Source: Candidatus Peregrinibacteria bacterium (GTDB lineage Bacteria; Patescibacteriota; Gracilibacteria; UBA1369; LOWO2-01-FULL-3). From it: DNA of 32,507 bases. A model generated the notes under the pieces. That model was not told the DNA's origin and made no database searches. It saw only the letters and a list, made by a program, of their open reading frames with translations. Both the position numbers and the translations under genes were made by a program. This document shows, piece after piece, positions 22,971 to 31,014 of this stretch (position 1 is the stretch's first letter; every line of letters starts with the position of its first letter). Location: the NCBI GenBank assembly GCA_016186245.1, contig JACPLZ010000027.1, positions 1 to 32,507 on the forward strand, read 5' to 3'.

Positions 22971-23112
22971 GAATTTCTAAAAATTATTGCAATGCAAGGA
23001 AGCAAGCCATTTTCGACTGAGTCGTACTTACTGGTACGGCGAATAGAAAATGGGCAGCTGACCCTGCGACAAGCTCAGGGTAAACTCCGCAATGCACAAT
23101 TTTTAGAGATTC
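22971..23112. repeat. Structured ~143-bp repeat, copy 1 (between miaB and alaS)
   Basis: The outer inverted arms, GAATTTCTAAAAATT (22971-22985) and AATTTTTAGAGATTC (23098-23112), pair with one mismatch. They enclose a 103-base core (22989-23091) that is about 90% identical to copy 2. Inside are hairpins CCATTTTC / GAAAATGG, CGTAC / GTACG (loop TTACTG) and ACCCTG / CAGGGT (loop CGACAAGCT). The ungapped blocks AGGAAGCAAGCC and GTAAACTCCGCA are identical in both copies. It lies between the convergent miaB and alaS genes and ends 2 bases from the alaS stop codon. It may be a non-coding RNA, a mobile palindromic element, or both. Confidence 0.85.
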
Positions 23113-23114
23113 TC

Positions 23115-24953
23115 TCATTCCAACACCGCCTTGATCCTTCTTATCCCGCTTGAAGAGCTTTCTTCTTTTACCAGTTTAAAATGCCCCAGCTCGGAAGTGT
23201 TTTTTACATGTGGGCCGCCGCAGATTTCCATGCTGAAAACAGTGCCTTTGTCGGGATCACCGACAGTATAAACTTTAACTTTTTCCCCATATTTTTCGCC
23301 AAACAAACCGATTGCGCCTTTGGCCTTTGCTTCTTCCACGGTCATCTCGCTCCAGCTCACCGGCAACGCTTTTTTAATCTGCTCATTCACCATCTCTTCG
23401 ACGGCCTTTTTTTCAGTGTCGCTCATTTTATCTCCATGTACAAAGTCAAAACGCAGACGCTCTTTTGTAATATTGGATCCGCGCTGCTCGACATGCGTGC
23501 CTAAAATATTCCTCAGCGATTGGTGCAGAAGATGGGTGGCGGTGTGCTGGCGCGTAACCTCTACACTATGATCTGCCAGCCCTCCGGCAAATTTTTGCTC
23601 CGCACCAACACGCGATAACTCCTGATGTTTCTGAAAATATTTTTCAAAATCATGCAAAACTTTTTCCCGATCCTGCAAGTCTTTTATCCAGCCATTTCCA
23701 TGCAATTCCTCCATCGTCATTTCAATCGGAAATCCGTAAGTCGCAAACATTTCAAAACAAAAATCTTCCGGAAAAGCATTTATTCCCTTTGATTTATCGG
23801 CTTCATGCAGCTCAATTTCCTTTCTAAGCATCGACAGCCCTTTATTCACCGTTTTATTGAATTTCGTTTCTTCCTGGCTCAATTCGGAAAAAATCTTCTC
23901 TGCGTTTTCTCCAAGCTCGGTATAGAAATCTCCATACGATTTCACAAAAATTCCGGCAATTTTTCTCGCAAAATCTGTTTCGATTCCAAGTTTTCTGCCA
24001 TAGCGGATCGCTCTCCGTATAGACCTTCTAAGGATATATCCCTGATCCGTATTTGATGGAGCCACCGCATTTTTATCGCCAAGTATAAATGTCGCCGCGC
24101 GCAGATGATCGGCAATAATTCTTTCCGCTTTTTGCCGCTCGGCATCGGGCTTGTCATATCCGGCGAGCAGTCTTATTTCATCAATCGCCGACTTAAACAA
24201 TTCTGTTTCAAAAGGCGACCGCACCCCGTTCAGTACGGATAAAACTCTTTCCAGTCCCATCCCGGTATCCACGTTTTTCTGCTTCAGCTCCTCAAAACTG
24301 CCATCCTCTTTTTTATTATACTGCATGAAAACATCGTTCCATATTTCCATCCAGTTTTTATCCGCAGGATCAAATTTTTCCGGCGCATCGCCGCCGCCCA
24401 TCCAATAAAACATTTCCGTATCCGGACCGCACGGACCGGTTTGTCCGGCCGGACCCCACCAGTTATCTTTTTTTGGAAGGAAAGCAATGCGCGCTTTTGG
24501 CACTCCAAGAGACTGCCAGATTTTGGCCGACTCTTCATCTTTTGGGGCATCATTATCGCCATCAAAACAGCTCACCGCCAATTTTTTCAGCGGCAATTCA
24601 AGGCATCCGTCATCGCTGCTGCCGGTCAAAAATTCAAAACTCATTTTAATCGCGCCATCCTTGAAATAATCGCCCAGCGACCAGTTGCCCAGCATTTCAA
24701 AAAAAGTAAGATGGCTGTCATCGCCGACTTCATCTATATCGCCGGTGCGGATGCATTTTTGCACATCCGCCAGGCGCTTGCCAGAAGGATGTTTTTCGCC
24801 CATCAAATAGGGCACCAGCGGATGCATGCCCGCGGTTGTAAACAGTACTGTCGGATCATTTTCCGGAATAAGAGACGCGCCTCGAATCTCCGCATGGCCA
24901 TGTTTTTTCACAAAGAAATCTATATATAACCGCCTTAACTGATTAGCTTGCAT
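23115..24953 (-). CDS. alaS: Alanyl-tRNA synthetase, short form without C-Ala
   Basis: AlaRS charges tRNA-Ala. The 612-residue protein has the class II catalytic core (SLIPENDPTVLFTTAGM at about 28-44, then CIRTGDIDEVGDDSHLTFFE), the tRNA-recognition domain, and the editing domain with zinc-binding H-x-x-x-H (H470, H474) and C-x-x-x-H (C578, H582). It ends just after SSSGIRRIKAVLE, where most bacterial AlaRS continue about 250 residues into the oligomerisation C-Ala domain. The stop is not followed by leftover C-Ala sequence, so this is a natural short form and probably monomeric. The frame is open for 97 further codons upstream, but those translate the structured repeat, and homology starts at MQANQLRRLYIDFF (ATG at 24953). 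Confidence 0.95.
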   Translation of the reverse strand: MQANQLRRLYIDFFVKKHGHAEIRGASLIPENDPTVLFTTAGMHPLVPYLMGEKHPSGKRLADVQKCIRTGDIDEVGDDSHLTFFEMLGNWSLGDYFKDGAIKMSFEFLTGSSDDGCLELPLKKLAVSCFDGDNDAPKDEESAKIWQSLGVPKARIAFLPKKDNWWGPAGQTGPCGPDTEMFYWMGGGDAPEKFDPADKNWMEIWNDVFMQYNKKEDGSFEELKQKNVDTGMGLERVLSVLNGVRSPFETELFKSAIDEIRLLAGYDKPDAERQKAERIIADHLRAATFILGDKNAVAPSNTDQGYILRRSIRRAIRYGRKLGIETDFARKIAGIFVKSYGDFYTELGENAEKIFSELSQEETKFNKTVNKGLSMLRKEIELHEADKSKGINAFPEDFCFEMFATYGFPIEMTMEELHGNGWIKDLQDREKVLHDFEKYFQKHQELSRVGAEQKFAGGLADHSVEVTRQHTATHLLHQSLRNILGTHVEQRGSNITKERLRFDFVHGDKMSDTEKKAVEEMVNEQIKKALPVSWSEMTVEEAKAKGAIGLFGEKYGEKVKVYTVGDPDKGTVFSMEICGGPHVKNTSELGHFKLVKEESSSSGIRRIKAVLE

Positions 24954-24975
24954 ATGAATTTTCTTAAATCTCTGT

Positions 24976-25119
24976 AAAGCTTTGGAAATCGATGCAATGC
25001 TAGGAAGCAAGCCATTTCTGACCGAGTCGTATTTACCGATACGGCGAGTAAGAAATTGAGCAGCTGACCCTGCGACAAGCTCAGGGTAAACTCCGCAGTG
25101 TATCGATTTCCAAAGCTTT
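24976..25119. repeat. Structured ~143-bp repeat, copy 2 (between alaS and DUF3352 gene)
   Basis: The outer arms are a perfect 18-bp inverted repeat, AAAGCTTTGGAAATCGAT at 24976-24993 and its complement at 25102-25119, with no sequence in common with the arms of copy 1. The core, 24994-25097, has the same orientation and order of hairpins as copy 1: CCATTTCT / AGAAAT-GAG (two bulges), CGTAT / ATACG (loop TTACCG) and ACCCTG / CAGGGT. It lies 22 bases upstream of the alaS ATG and 65 bases upstream of the divergent DUF3352 gene, so it would be in the 5' leader of one or both transcripts. Confidence 0.85.
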
Positions 25120-25184
25120 CCTCGTTTATTGTATTGAATTATGTTAAGATCGCCAATAGTTTTTAAGGAAATACCTCTGTTCCT

Positions 25185-26921
25185 ATGGGAAAAAAAGCAA
25201 AAGCAAAAAAAATCCGCCGCGAAGAGCAGCAGCAGGTTGAGCATCCGGATAAAAAATCTTTTCTTTCTAAAATTGTTGAAACCGGAAAACGGTCCGGTAA
25301 AAAAGCTCTGCCCACAAGCAAAAAAGCGATGCAGATTTACAGCGGACTTTTCAGTTTGATAATGCTGGCGCTCCTAATATCTGCAGGTTATCTTTTTTTT
25401 CAGAACACATTTCGTCCCCAGCCAATTGCCAAACTTTTACCGGCGGATGGCACCGTTGCCCTTTTTGAAATCAACACCGATTTCGAACACAATCAGCTGC
25501 GTAAAAGTTTTAATTTGCTCTCCGGACACCCTCAATATTCCAGGAAAAATTTCATTTCCATATTGGAAAAAGTTACCGATTTAAGTTATTTGACGGAAAT
25601 CGAACCGTGGCTGGGGCGTCAGGCGGGAATGGCTTTGCTGAGCGATAAAAAAGAGAACAAAATTCACAAGGTTTATTTTTTTGAATATCTCAGTAAAAAA
25701 AGTTTTGAGGAAATTTTAGTCGCGGAAAAAGGCAAAAAAGTTGACGGACGGATTTATGAGATTGAAGGGCCGCGCTACGTTTCGCTGTTGGGAGATTATG
25801 CGATTTTTGCAGACAGTAAAGAGGCATTGAAAATTACGCTCGACCATTCAAAGTCCGGCAGGCTTTATGATTCGCGCGAATATCGCCGCATAGACGGCAA
25901 TCTTCCGTTAATAAGAACGGCATTTTTCTATCTCGATTTCAGCAATCTTGACGGAAATTTTTTTCAGGAATTTCCTTTCCTTTCAGAAAAAGGGCTTACG
26001 TTTGAAGTTATCCAGCCATTCCTGAAAATATTTAATGCCGAGGGTATGTCTTTGATTGCTTTGGAAGACAATTTTGCCGTGCAGAATTTTCTCAGCCTTG
26101 ACCGGGAATTTATTAAGAATATGAAGCCGTGGGGAAACAAGGAGAATTATTCAGCTAATCTTGCTTCCTATGTTTCTCCTTCCTCTCTTGTTTTTTGGGG
26201 CGGCAAAAATCTGGAAAATCAGATGGATCGTTTTACCTCTATCATTTCCGGCGGAGATAGGAGCATAATTGACGATCTTGATTATACTTTGGATTATGAT
26301 GTGAAAAAATATTTTGGCCAGGAAACAACTTTCAAAAAAAACATTTCCCCACTTTTCAAAAATGAATTTGCCCTGGCGGTGAATAAAAAAGATCAGCGTA
26401 CAATTTATAAAGTCCTGATCGAGGTTGCTGATAAGAAAAATGACGCACTGCAACTGCACGAACTGGCAAACAGTTTTGCCGCCATCGGCGCCTATTTTGA
26501 GCCGAAAGTTGTTGAATATACTCTGCCCGATGGCACCGTTGGCAAGGAAATTATCGCCGTCCCGGAGGAGATCGTGAAAAATGAGATTCCCTATAAAAAT
26601 CATACGATTTATGAATTGCAGCTCGGCAAGGATGACAAAGGAATTTATTACAGTATTTTTAATGATGTTGCCGCGATAGCCAACGATTTAGACAGCGTAA
26701 AAGAAAGTATCGATTTTTCAATTGACGGCAATGGCAGTTTGCGTGCCTCACCTTTGTTTTCGCAGGAGATAAGCCCGCTTTTGGTGAGCACGGATGATGT
26801 TTCTTATTTTAACATCGCCGAACTCTTGCCGGTTTTTGGAATGGTGGATTCAGTCAGTTCCGGCCGCAGTTACCTCGATGATGGCATTGGCACTGTCAAT
26901 TACATCAACATTAAAAAATGA
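25185..26921 (+). CDS. DUF3352 membrane-anchored protein
   Basis: This 578-residue protein has a strongly basic cytoplasmic N-terminus (MGKKAKAKKIRREEQQQ), one membrane helix at about residues 52-73 (LFSLIMLALLISAGYLFF), and a large external domain starting with LLPADGTVALFEIN, the typical DUF3352 opening. Function is unknown; the protein should be anchored in the membrane with the bulk outside. It overlaps the next gene by ATGA, so the two are translationally coupled. The pair DUF3352-DUF4012 is common in Patescibacteria, to my knowledge, and suggests a shared envelope function. The start has an AAGGA only at about 15 bases, too far for a normal Shine-Dalgarno. Confidence 0.82.
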   Translation: MGKKAKAKKIRREEQQQVEHPDKKSFLSKIVETGKRSGKKALPTSKKAMQIYSGLFSLIMLALLISAGYLFFQNTFRPQPIAKLLPADGTVALFEINTDFEHNQLRKSFNLLSGHPQYSRKNFISILEKVTDLSYLTEIEPWLGRQAGMALLSDKKENKIHKVYFFEYLSKKSFEEILVAEKGKKVDGRIYEIEGPRYVSLLGDYAIFADSKEALKITLDHSKSGRLYDSREYRRIDGNLPLIRTAFFYLDFSNLDGNFFQEFPFLSEKGLTFEVIQPFLKIFNAEGMSLIALEDNFAVQNFLSLDREFIKNMKPWGNKENYSANLASYVSPSSLVFWGGKNLENQMDRFTSIISGGDRSIIDDLDYTLDYDVKKYFGQETTFKKNISPLFKNEFALAVNKKDQRTIYKVLIEVADKKNDALQLHELANSFAAIGAYFEPKVVEYTLPDGTVGKEIIAVPEEIVKNEIPYKNHTIYELQLGKDDKGIYYSIFNDVAAIANDLDSVKESIDFSIDGNGSLRASPLFSQEISPLLVSTDDVSYFNIAELLPVFGMVDSVSSGRSYLDDGIGTVNYINIKK

Positions 26922-29065
26922 AAAAAATAAGGGATTTAAAATTTGACCCTCAAAATGAAAGAGTGAATTTGAAGGGAGATTTGAATGTAAAAAAAGAGCC
27001 GATTGGAAAAAATCGCGCAAATTTAAAAAAGCAGTCGTCTGGAGTGCATCACATGAAAGATATTTCAGGAGAAAAACAGGAGCATTATATTTACATTCGC
27101 GGAAAAAAATTCACGCCCCCCCAATATCTGGGAAATCTTTTGAGAATCGGCATAAGCGGGTTTTTAATCATCGTTGTTTTAAATGGTTTTAATGTTTACT
27201 ATGCCGGCAAAAAACTTGCGGAGAATATTTCCGCGGAAGCTTACGAGGGATATTCTTACCTTATTGATGCGGGAAAAAGCGCCACTAAAATACAATTCAG
27301 CGAAGCGTTGAAAACTTTTGAAAAAGCCTCGCGGAATTTTTCCGATGCCAAAGATCAGCTCTGGTTTATCAACACCGATCGGACATTCTATGCCGAATAT
27401 GACAATATGGGCCATGCTGTAACCGCTTTGCTGGAAGGCGGAAAGCATTTTGCCAAAGCCGGCGCGTATTTTTTGGAAGCAGTCGAGGAATTCAATAAAA
27501 TCCCTTTGTATTTTGTTGCCAGAAATACGGCAGGTGAAACAGAACATGGTTCTGTTTCAACTGATCCACTCTCTTCAATCTCATCTACTGTTAGAAACGG
27601 CTTAAATAAAACAAACATTGCCATTGAAGAAATCTCCGCTGCCGCAGAATTGATCGAAAAGGTGGATGAAAACAGACTACCGGAAAACATTGCCGCCAGG
27701 ATAACTTTTGCCAAAAGAAAAATCTCGGAAATAATCGAAATTTTGCAATCGACATCGGAGCATTTCCCTGCCCTATTGAAATTGATGGGTGACGGCCGCA
27801 TCCACAGGTATCTTGTTTTACTGCAAAATAATAATGAGATCCGCCCCAGCGGCGGATTTATCGGCAGTTACGCCGTTGTTGAAGTCAAAGACGGATATAT
27901 TGAAAAACTGGAAACATACGATGTCTACGATATAGACAATGCTTACAAGCCATACATAAAACCGCCGGAGGAATTTCTCAATTTTACAAAGAATTGGCGG
28001 TTTAGGGATAGCAATTATTCTCAGGATTTTTCACTCACTGCAAAAAAAGCCAGCTGGTTTCTGGAGCTTGAAGGCGGACCGAAAATCGATACTGTAATTG
28101 CGATCAATCAGGGATTATTGAGGGATATGCTGGAAATAAGCGGGCCGGTGCAGGTCGGGAATTTTGGGAAACTGACTGCGGAAAATTACAATCTGCTTTT
28201 GAGTTATGTGATCGAAAGCAAAATGTGGGGCGCGGAAGACCCAAAACACATTCTCAAAGTTTTTATCCCTGCTTTTAAAAATGCAATCATGAAAACGGAA
28301 CATTTAAGCCGCGCAGGTTTGAAGCTTTATCGGGCTTTGGAGCAGAAACATGTAATGATGTATTCAAGCGATGATGATATCCAGGCTTTTTTTGATGCAA
28401 TGGGTTTTAGCGGGCGCGTCCATCAAACTGCGGAAAAGGAAGATTACCTGAGCGTGATTAATATTTCTTTTGGCGGCACAAAATCGGACGGCTTTGTGGA
28501 GGAAAACATTTCCCACGATACTTCGATTGCGAAAAATGGCGACCTTATAGACGAAATCACAATTAAGCGCCGGCATCTCTGGACGGATGATCTTTACGTG
28601 CAATGGAGAAAAACTTTGGCGGCATACGGCATCACGCGGCTTGATGACGGGATTATAGATATCCTGGGACGCGGCAGGAATGCTGTCGTCATTAAAATTT
28701 ATGTGCCTGACGGCAGTATTTTGATGGAATCAAACGGCGCCGATGTGGTTACGAAATATGACAGCGATTTAAAAAAGACCTATTTTTTGACATCGATGGA
28801 AATGAAATATGGCGAAAGCGGAGAATTAAAAATAAAATACAGGCTTCCTTTCACTCTCGATTTTACCTCTGCGGATACCTATAAACTTATTGTGGAAAAG
28901 CAGCCAGGCAGCCGCGGCAGTCTTTTTAAAAAGACTGTCCATTCTGCAGATGGCCTGGAAAACCTTGGTATTTACCCGGCAGAGGCTTTCCTGGACGAAG
29001 ATGGCACAGCGACTTATTCCACAAATCTGGTTTACGACCGCTATTTCTCGGGAATATGGAAATAG
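26918..29065 (+). CDS. DUF4012 membrane-anchored protein
   Basis: This 715-residue protein has a basic, disordered N-terminus, one membrane helix at about residues 71-95 (IGISGFLIIVVLNGFNVYY), a helical stretch (about 100-270) and a large external domain carrying the DUF4012 signature NNNEIRPSGGFIGSYAVVEV at about residues 304-323. The family has no known reaction, and members usually lie in cell-envelope or polysaccharide gene clusters. The ATG overlaps the DUF3352 stop. The full length appears present, since the frame is uninterrupted and ends 83 bases before the convergent mutL stop. Confidence 0.88.
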   Translation: MKKIRDLKFDPQNERVNLKGDLNVKKEPIGKNRANLKKQSSGVHHMKDISGEKQEHYIYIRGKKFTPPQYLGNLLRIGISGFLIIVVLNGFNVYYAGKKLAENISAEAYEGYSYLIDAGKSATKIQFSEALKTFEKASRNFSDAKDQLWFINTDRTFYAEYDNMGHAVTALLEGGKHFAKAGAYFLEAVEEFNKIPLYFVARNTAGETEHGSVSTDPLSSISSTVRNGLNKTNIAIEEISAAAELIEKVDENRLPENIAARITFAKRKISEIIEILQSTSEHFPALLKLMGDGRIHRYLVLLQNNNEIRPSGGFIGSYAVVEVKDGYIEKLETYDVYDIDNAYKPYIKPPEEFLNFTKNWRFRDSNYSQDFSLTAKKASWFLELEGGPKIDTVIAINQGLLRDMLEISGPVQVGNFGKLTAENYNLLLSYVIESKMWGAEDPKHILKVFIPAFKNAIMKTEHLSRAGLKLYRALEQKHVMMYSSDDDIQAFFDAMGFSGRVHQTAEKEDYLSVINISFGGTKSDGFVEENISHDTSIAKNGDLIDEITIKRRHLWTDDLYVQWRKTLAAYGITRLDDGIIDILGRGRNAVVIKIYVPDGSILMESNGADVVTKYDSDLKKTYFLTSMEMKYGESGELKIKYRLPFTLDFTSADTYKLIVEKQPGSRGSLFKKTVHSADGLENLGIYPAEAFLDEDGTATYSTNLVYDRYFSGIWK

Positions 29066-29090
29066 GCATTGCCACGGAAAAAAGTATTGT

Positions 29091-29134
29091 CATGGTGAGC
29101 TAAGCTTGCCCTGAGCCTGCCGAAGGGAACCATG
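29091..29134. repeat. Compound hairpin between DUF4012 gene and mutL
   Basis: Outer arms CATGGT / ACCATG (29091-29096 and 29129-29134) enclose an inner CCCT / AGGG hairpin with loop GAGCCTGCCGA. It combines the two short repeat types seen at 10890 and 14164. It lies between convergent genes and lacks a T run, so any role as terminator is uncertain. Confidence 0.65.
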
Positions 29135-29148
29135 GCGTACAATTTTCA

Positions 29149-30903
29149 CTATTTTCTCCCAAACATTTTTTCCAATTCTGACAATCCTAGCGATACGATA
29201 GTCGGGCGTCCGTGCGGACAGGTGTATGGTTTTTCCATTTTTCCAAGCTGTATAAGCAAAGACTGCATTTCACCGGCACTCAGTTTTTGTCCGAATTTAA
29301 CTGCGCTGCGGCAAGCCATATAAGTGATTATCTCTTCCTTTTTCCCCTGCAATTTTGAAGGGTGTTTGCTGTTCACAATGTCGTCGAGAGTGCTTTTTAC
29401 AACCGTATTTACGTCTTCCGATGATAAAAATCCAGGCACCGCATGGATGATAAAAGTTTTTCCGCCAAAATTTTCAATTTCAAAGCCGAGTTCTTCAAAA
29501 ATTTTTACATTTTCCTCAATTAAAGTCATTTCGCCGGAAGTAAGCTCCATTTGCAGAGGTACAAGAAGCGGCTGGACGGATTTTTGCTGGGTTTCAAATT
29601 GTCCCATCAGCTGTTCATAGCGCACCCGCTCATGCGCCGCATGCTGATCGATTAAAACAAGCCCTTCGTCGCTTTCGGCCACAATGTAGGAATTTGCTAT
29701 CTGCAGATTTTTTTGCCCGGCAAAAAAATCAAATCTCCTCTCCCTATCTCTCCCTCCTGCCATTATCTTCGAAAAATCCATCGCATCCTGCACGGAAAAT
29801 TTCGGCGCATCATTTTTCACGAAACTTTCATTCACGAAACTTTCGCCAAAATTTCTACCCGGAAAACTGTCCGACATGTATCTCCTCGATTCCGTAAAAG
29901 CAAGCGGCGCCAGATTTTCCTTTTCCAAAGCCATTTTTACGCATCCGTAAACTACGCTTAAAATTCTGTCCTGATCCTCGAATCTGATTTCAATTTTACG
30001 CGGATGGACATTCACATCGATCAACGCCGGATCAATTTTTAAATTCAGAATATACACCGGCTTTTTATTTTCCATCAGCATCGAATGAAACGCCGCCTTC
30101 ACGCGATTTGCCACCGCAAAATTCTGCACAGGCCTTCCATTCACAAATAAATACTGATATTGGGAAGTGCTCCGGCTTATTACAGGTTTGCCCACGAAAC
30201 CGTCAATTTGAAATTCACTTCCTCCATAAAAAACCGGCAGCATCGCCTCCGCAGTCGCCAGCCCGAAAATATCTGAAATTCGCGAAAAAAGATCAGTCAC
30301 TCTCGGCAGATCAAGAATATTCTTATCGTTATGCGCGAGCCTGAAAGCAACGTCCGGATGCGCCAAAGCCACAGACTGCGCCATGGCAACAATATGCCCG
30401 AATTCAGTACCCTCTTTTTTGAGATATTTTCGCCGCGCGGGAGTGTTAAAAAAAAGATCATACACTTCCACTTTGGTGCCGCGGCTTATGCCGGCATCTT
30501 TTATAGTTACGATCTGTCCGCCATCCAGATCAATTTGCGTGCCGGCAATATCATTTTCACGCCGGCTTTTTAGAGTCATTTTAGACACGGAAGCAATGCT
30601 AGCCAGCGCTTCCCCTCTAAACCCCATTGTTTTAATAGCCCAAAGATCCGCTTCATCGGAAATTTTGCTTGTGGAATGGCGCTTCAAACTTAATTCACAA
30701 TCCTCTTTGGACATCCCCAGGCCATCATCGGAAATTTTGATGAAAGTTTTTCCACTGTCTTTTATTTCCATGATAATCTCGCCGGCGCCGGCATCGAGGC
30801 TGTTTTCCACCAGCTCTTTGACCACGCTTGCCGGCCGCTCCACCACCTCGCCGGCCGCAATTTGATTAATCAAACTTTCCGGCAGAATTTTTATCAGACT
30901 CAT
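29149..30903 (-). CDS. mutL: DNA mismatch repair protein MutL, endonuclease type
   Basis: MutL couples mismatch recognition by MutS to strand incision. The 584-residue protein has the GHKL ATPase motifs ENSLDAGAG, DDGLGM and GFRGEALASIASVSK in its N-terminal third. The C-terminal domain carries the endonuclease motif DQHAAHERVRYE (residues 419-430), plus ACRSAVKFGQ (530-539) and CPHGRPT (562-568), which form the metal site in nicking MutL proteins. This form fits organisms without MutH. The frame is open nine codons upstream, but the ATG at 30903 gives MSLIKILPESLINQIAAGEV, matching the family start. mutS lies upstream on the same strand, separated by one opposite-strand gene. Confidence 0.96.
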   Translation of the reverse strand: MSLIKILPESLINQIAAGEVVERPASVVKELVENSLDAGAGEIIMEIKDSGKTFIKISDDGLGMSKEDCELSLKRHSTSKISDEADLWAIKTMGFRGEALASIASVSKMTLKSRRENDIAGTQIDLDGGQIVTIKDAGISRGTKVEVYDLFFNTPARRKYLKKEGTEFGHIVAMAQSVALAHPDVAFRLAHNDKNILDLPRVTDLFSRISDIFGLATAEAMLPVFYGGSEFQIDGFVGKPVISRSTSQYQYLFVNGRPVQNFAVANRVKAAFHSMLMENKKPVYILNLKIDPALIDVNVHPRKIEIRFEDQDRILSVVYGCVKMALEKENLAPLAFTESRRYMSDSFPGRNFGESFVNESFVKNDAPKFSVQDAMDFSKIMAGGRDRERRFDFFAGQKNLQIANSYIVAESDEGLVLIDQHAAHERVRYEQLMGQFETQQKSVQPLLVPLQMELTSGEMTLIEENVKIFEELGFEIENFGGKTFIIHAVPGFLSSEDVNTVVKSTLDDIVNSKHPSKLQGKKEEIITYMACRSAVKFGQKLSAGEMQSLLIQLGKMEKPYTCPHGRPTIVSLGLSELEKMFGRK

Positions 30904-30953
30904 GGCCGGATCATACACGAAAAATTCCAAATTAAGAAAAAATTAAGAAATCA

Positions 30954-30982
30954 TTGACTCAAACGTCAATAATAAGTAGCAT
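30954..30982 (+). promoter_or_regulatory. Promoter region of the 338-residue protein gene
   Basis: A -35 TTGACT (30954-30959) and a -10 TAGCAT (30977-30982) are 17 bases apart. The -35 lies in an inverted repeat, ATTGAC / GTCAAT, with six bases between (30953-30970). A second, consensus -10 TATAAT at 30996-31001 lacks a good -35 but would give a leader of only about 7 bases. Confidence 0.55.
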
Positions 30983-31014
30983 CAAAGTCCTGTTTTATAA
31001 TTTAATCCAACAAT

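Noticed and set aside
22989..23060. Resemblance of the GGAAGCAAGCC block to SRP RNA
   Set aside because: The similarity is limited to about ten bases, the surrounding helices do not match SRP helix 8, and two copies flanking a gene would be unexpected for SRP RNA.
22971..25119. Composite transposon carrying alaS between the two structured repeats
   Set aside because: No transposase or target duplication is seen, the outer arms differ between the copies, and alaS is an essential core gene. Independent insertion of two elements is more likely.
24954..25244. N-terminal extension of alaS by 97 codons
   Set aside because: The extension translates the structured repeat. AlaRS homology begins at the ATG at 24953.
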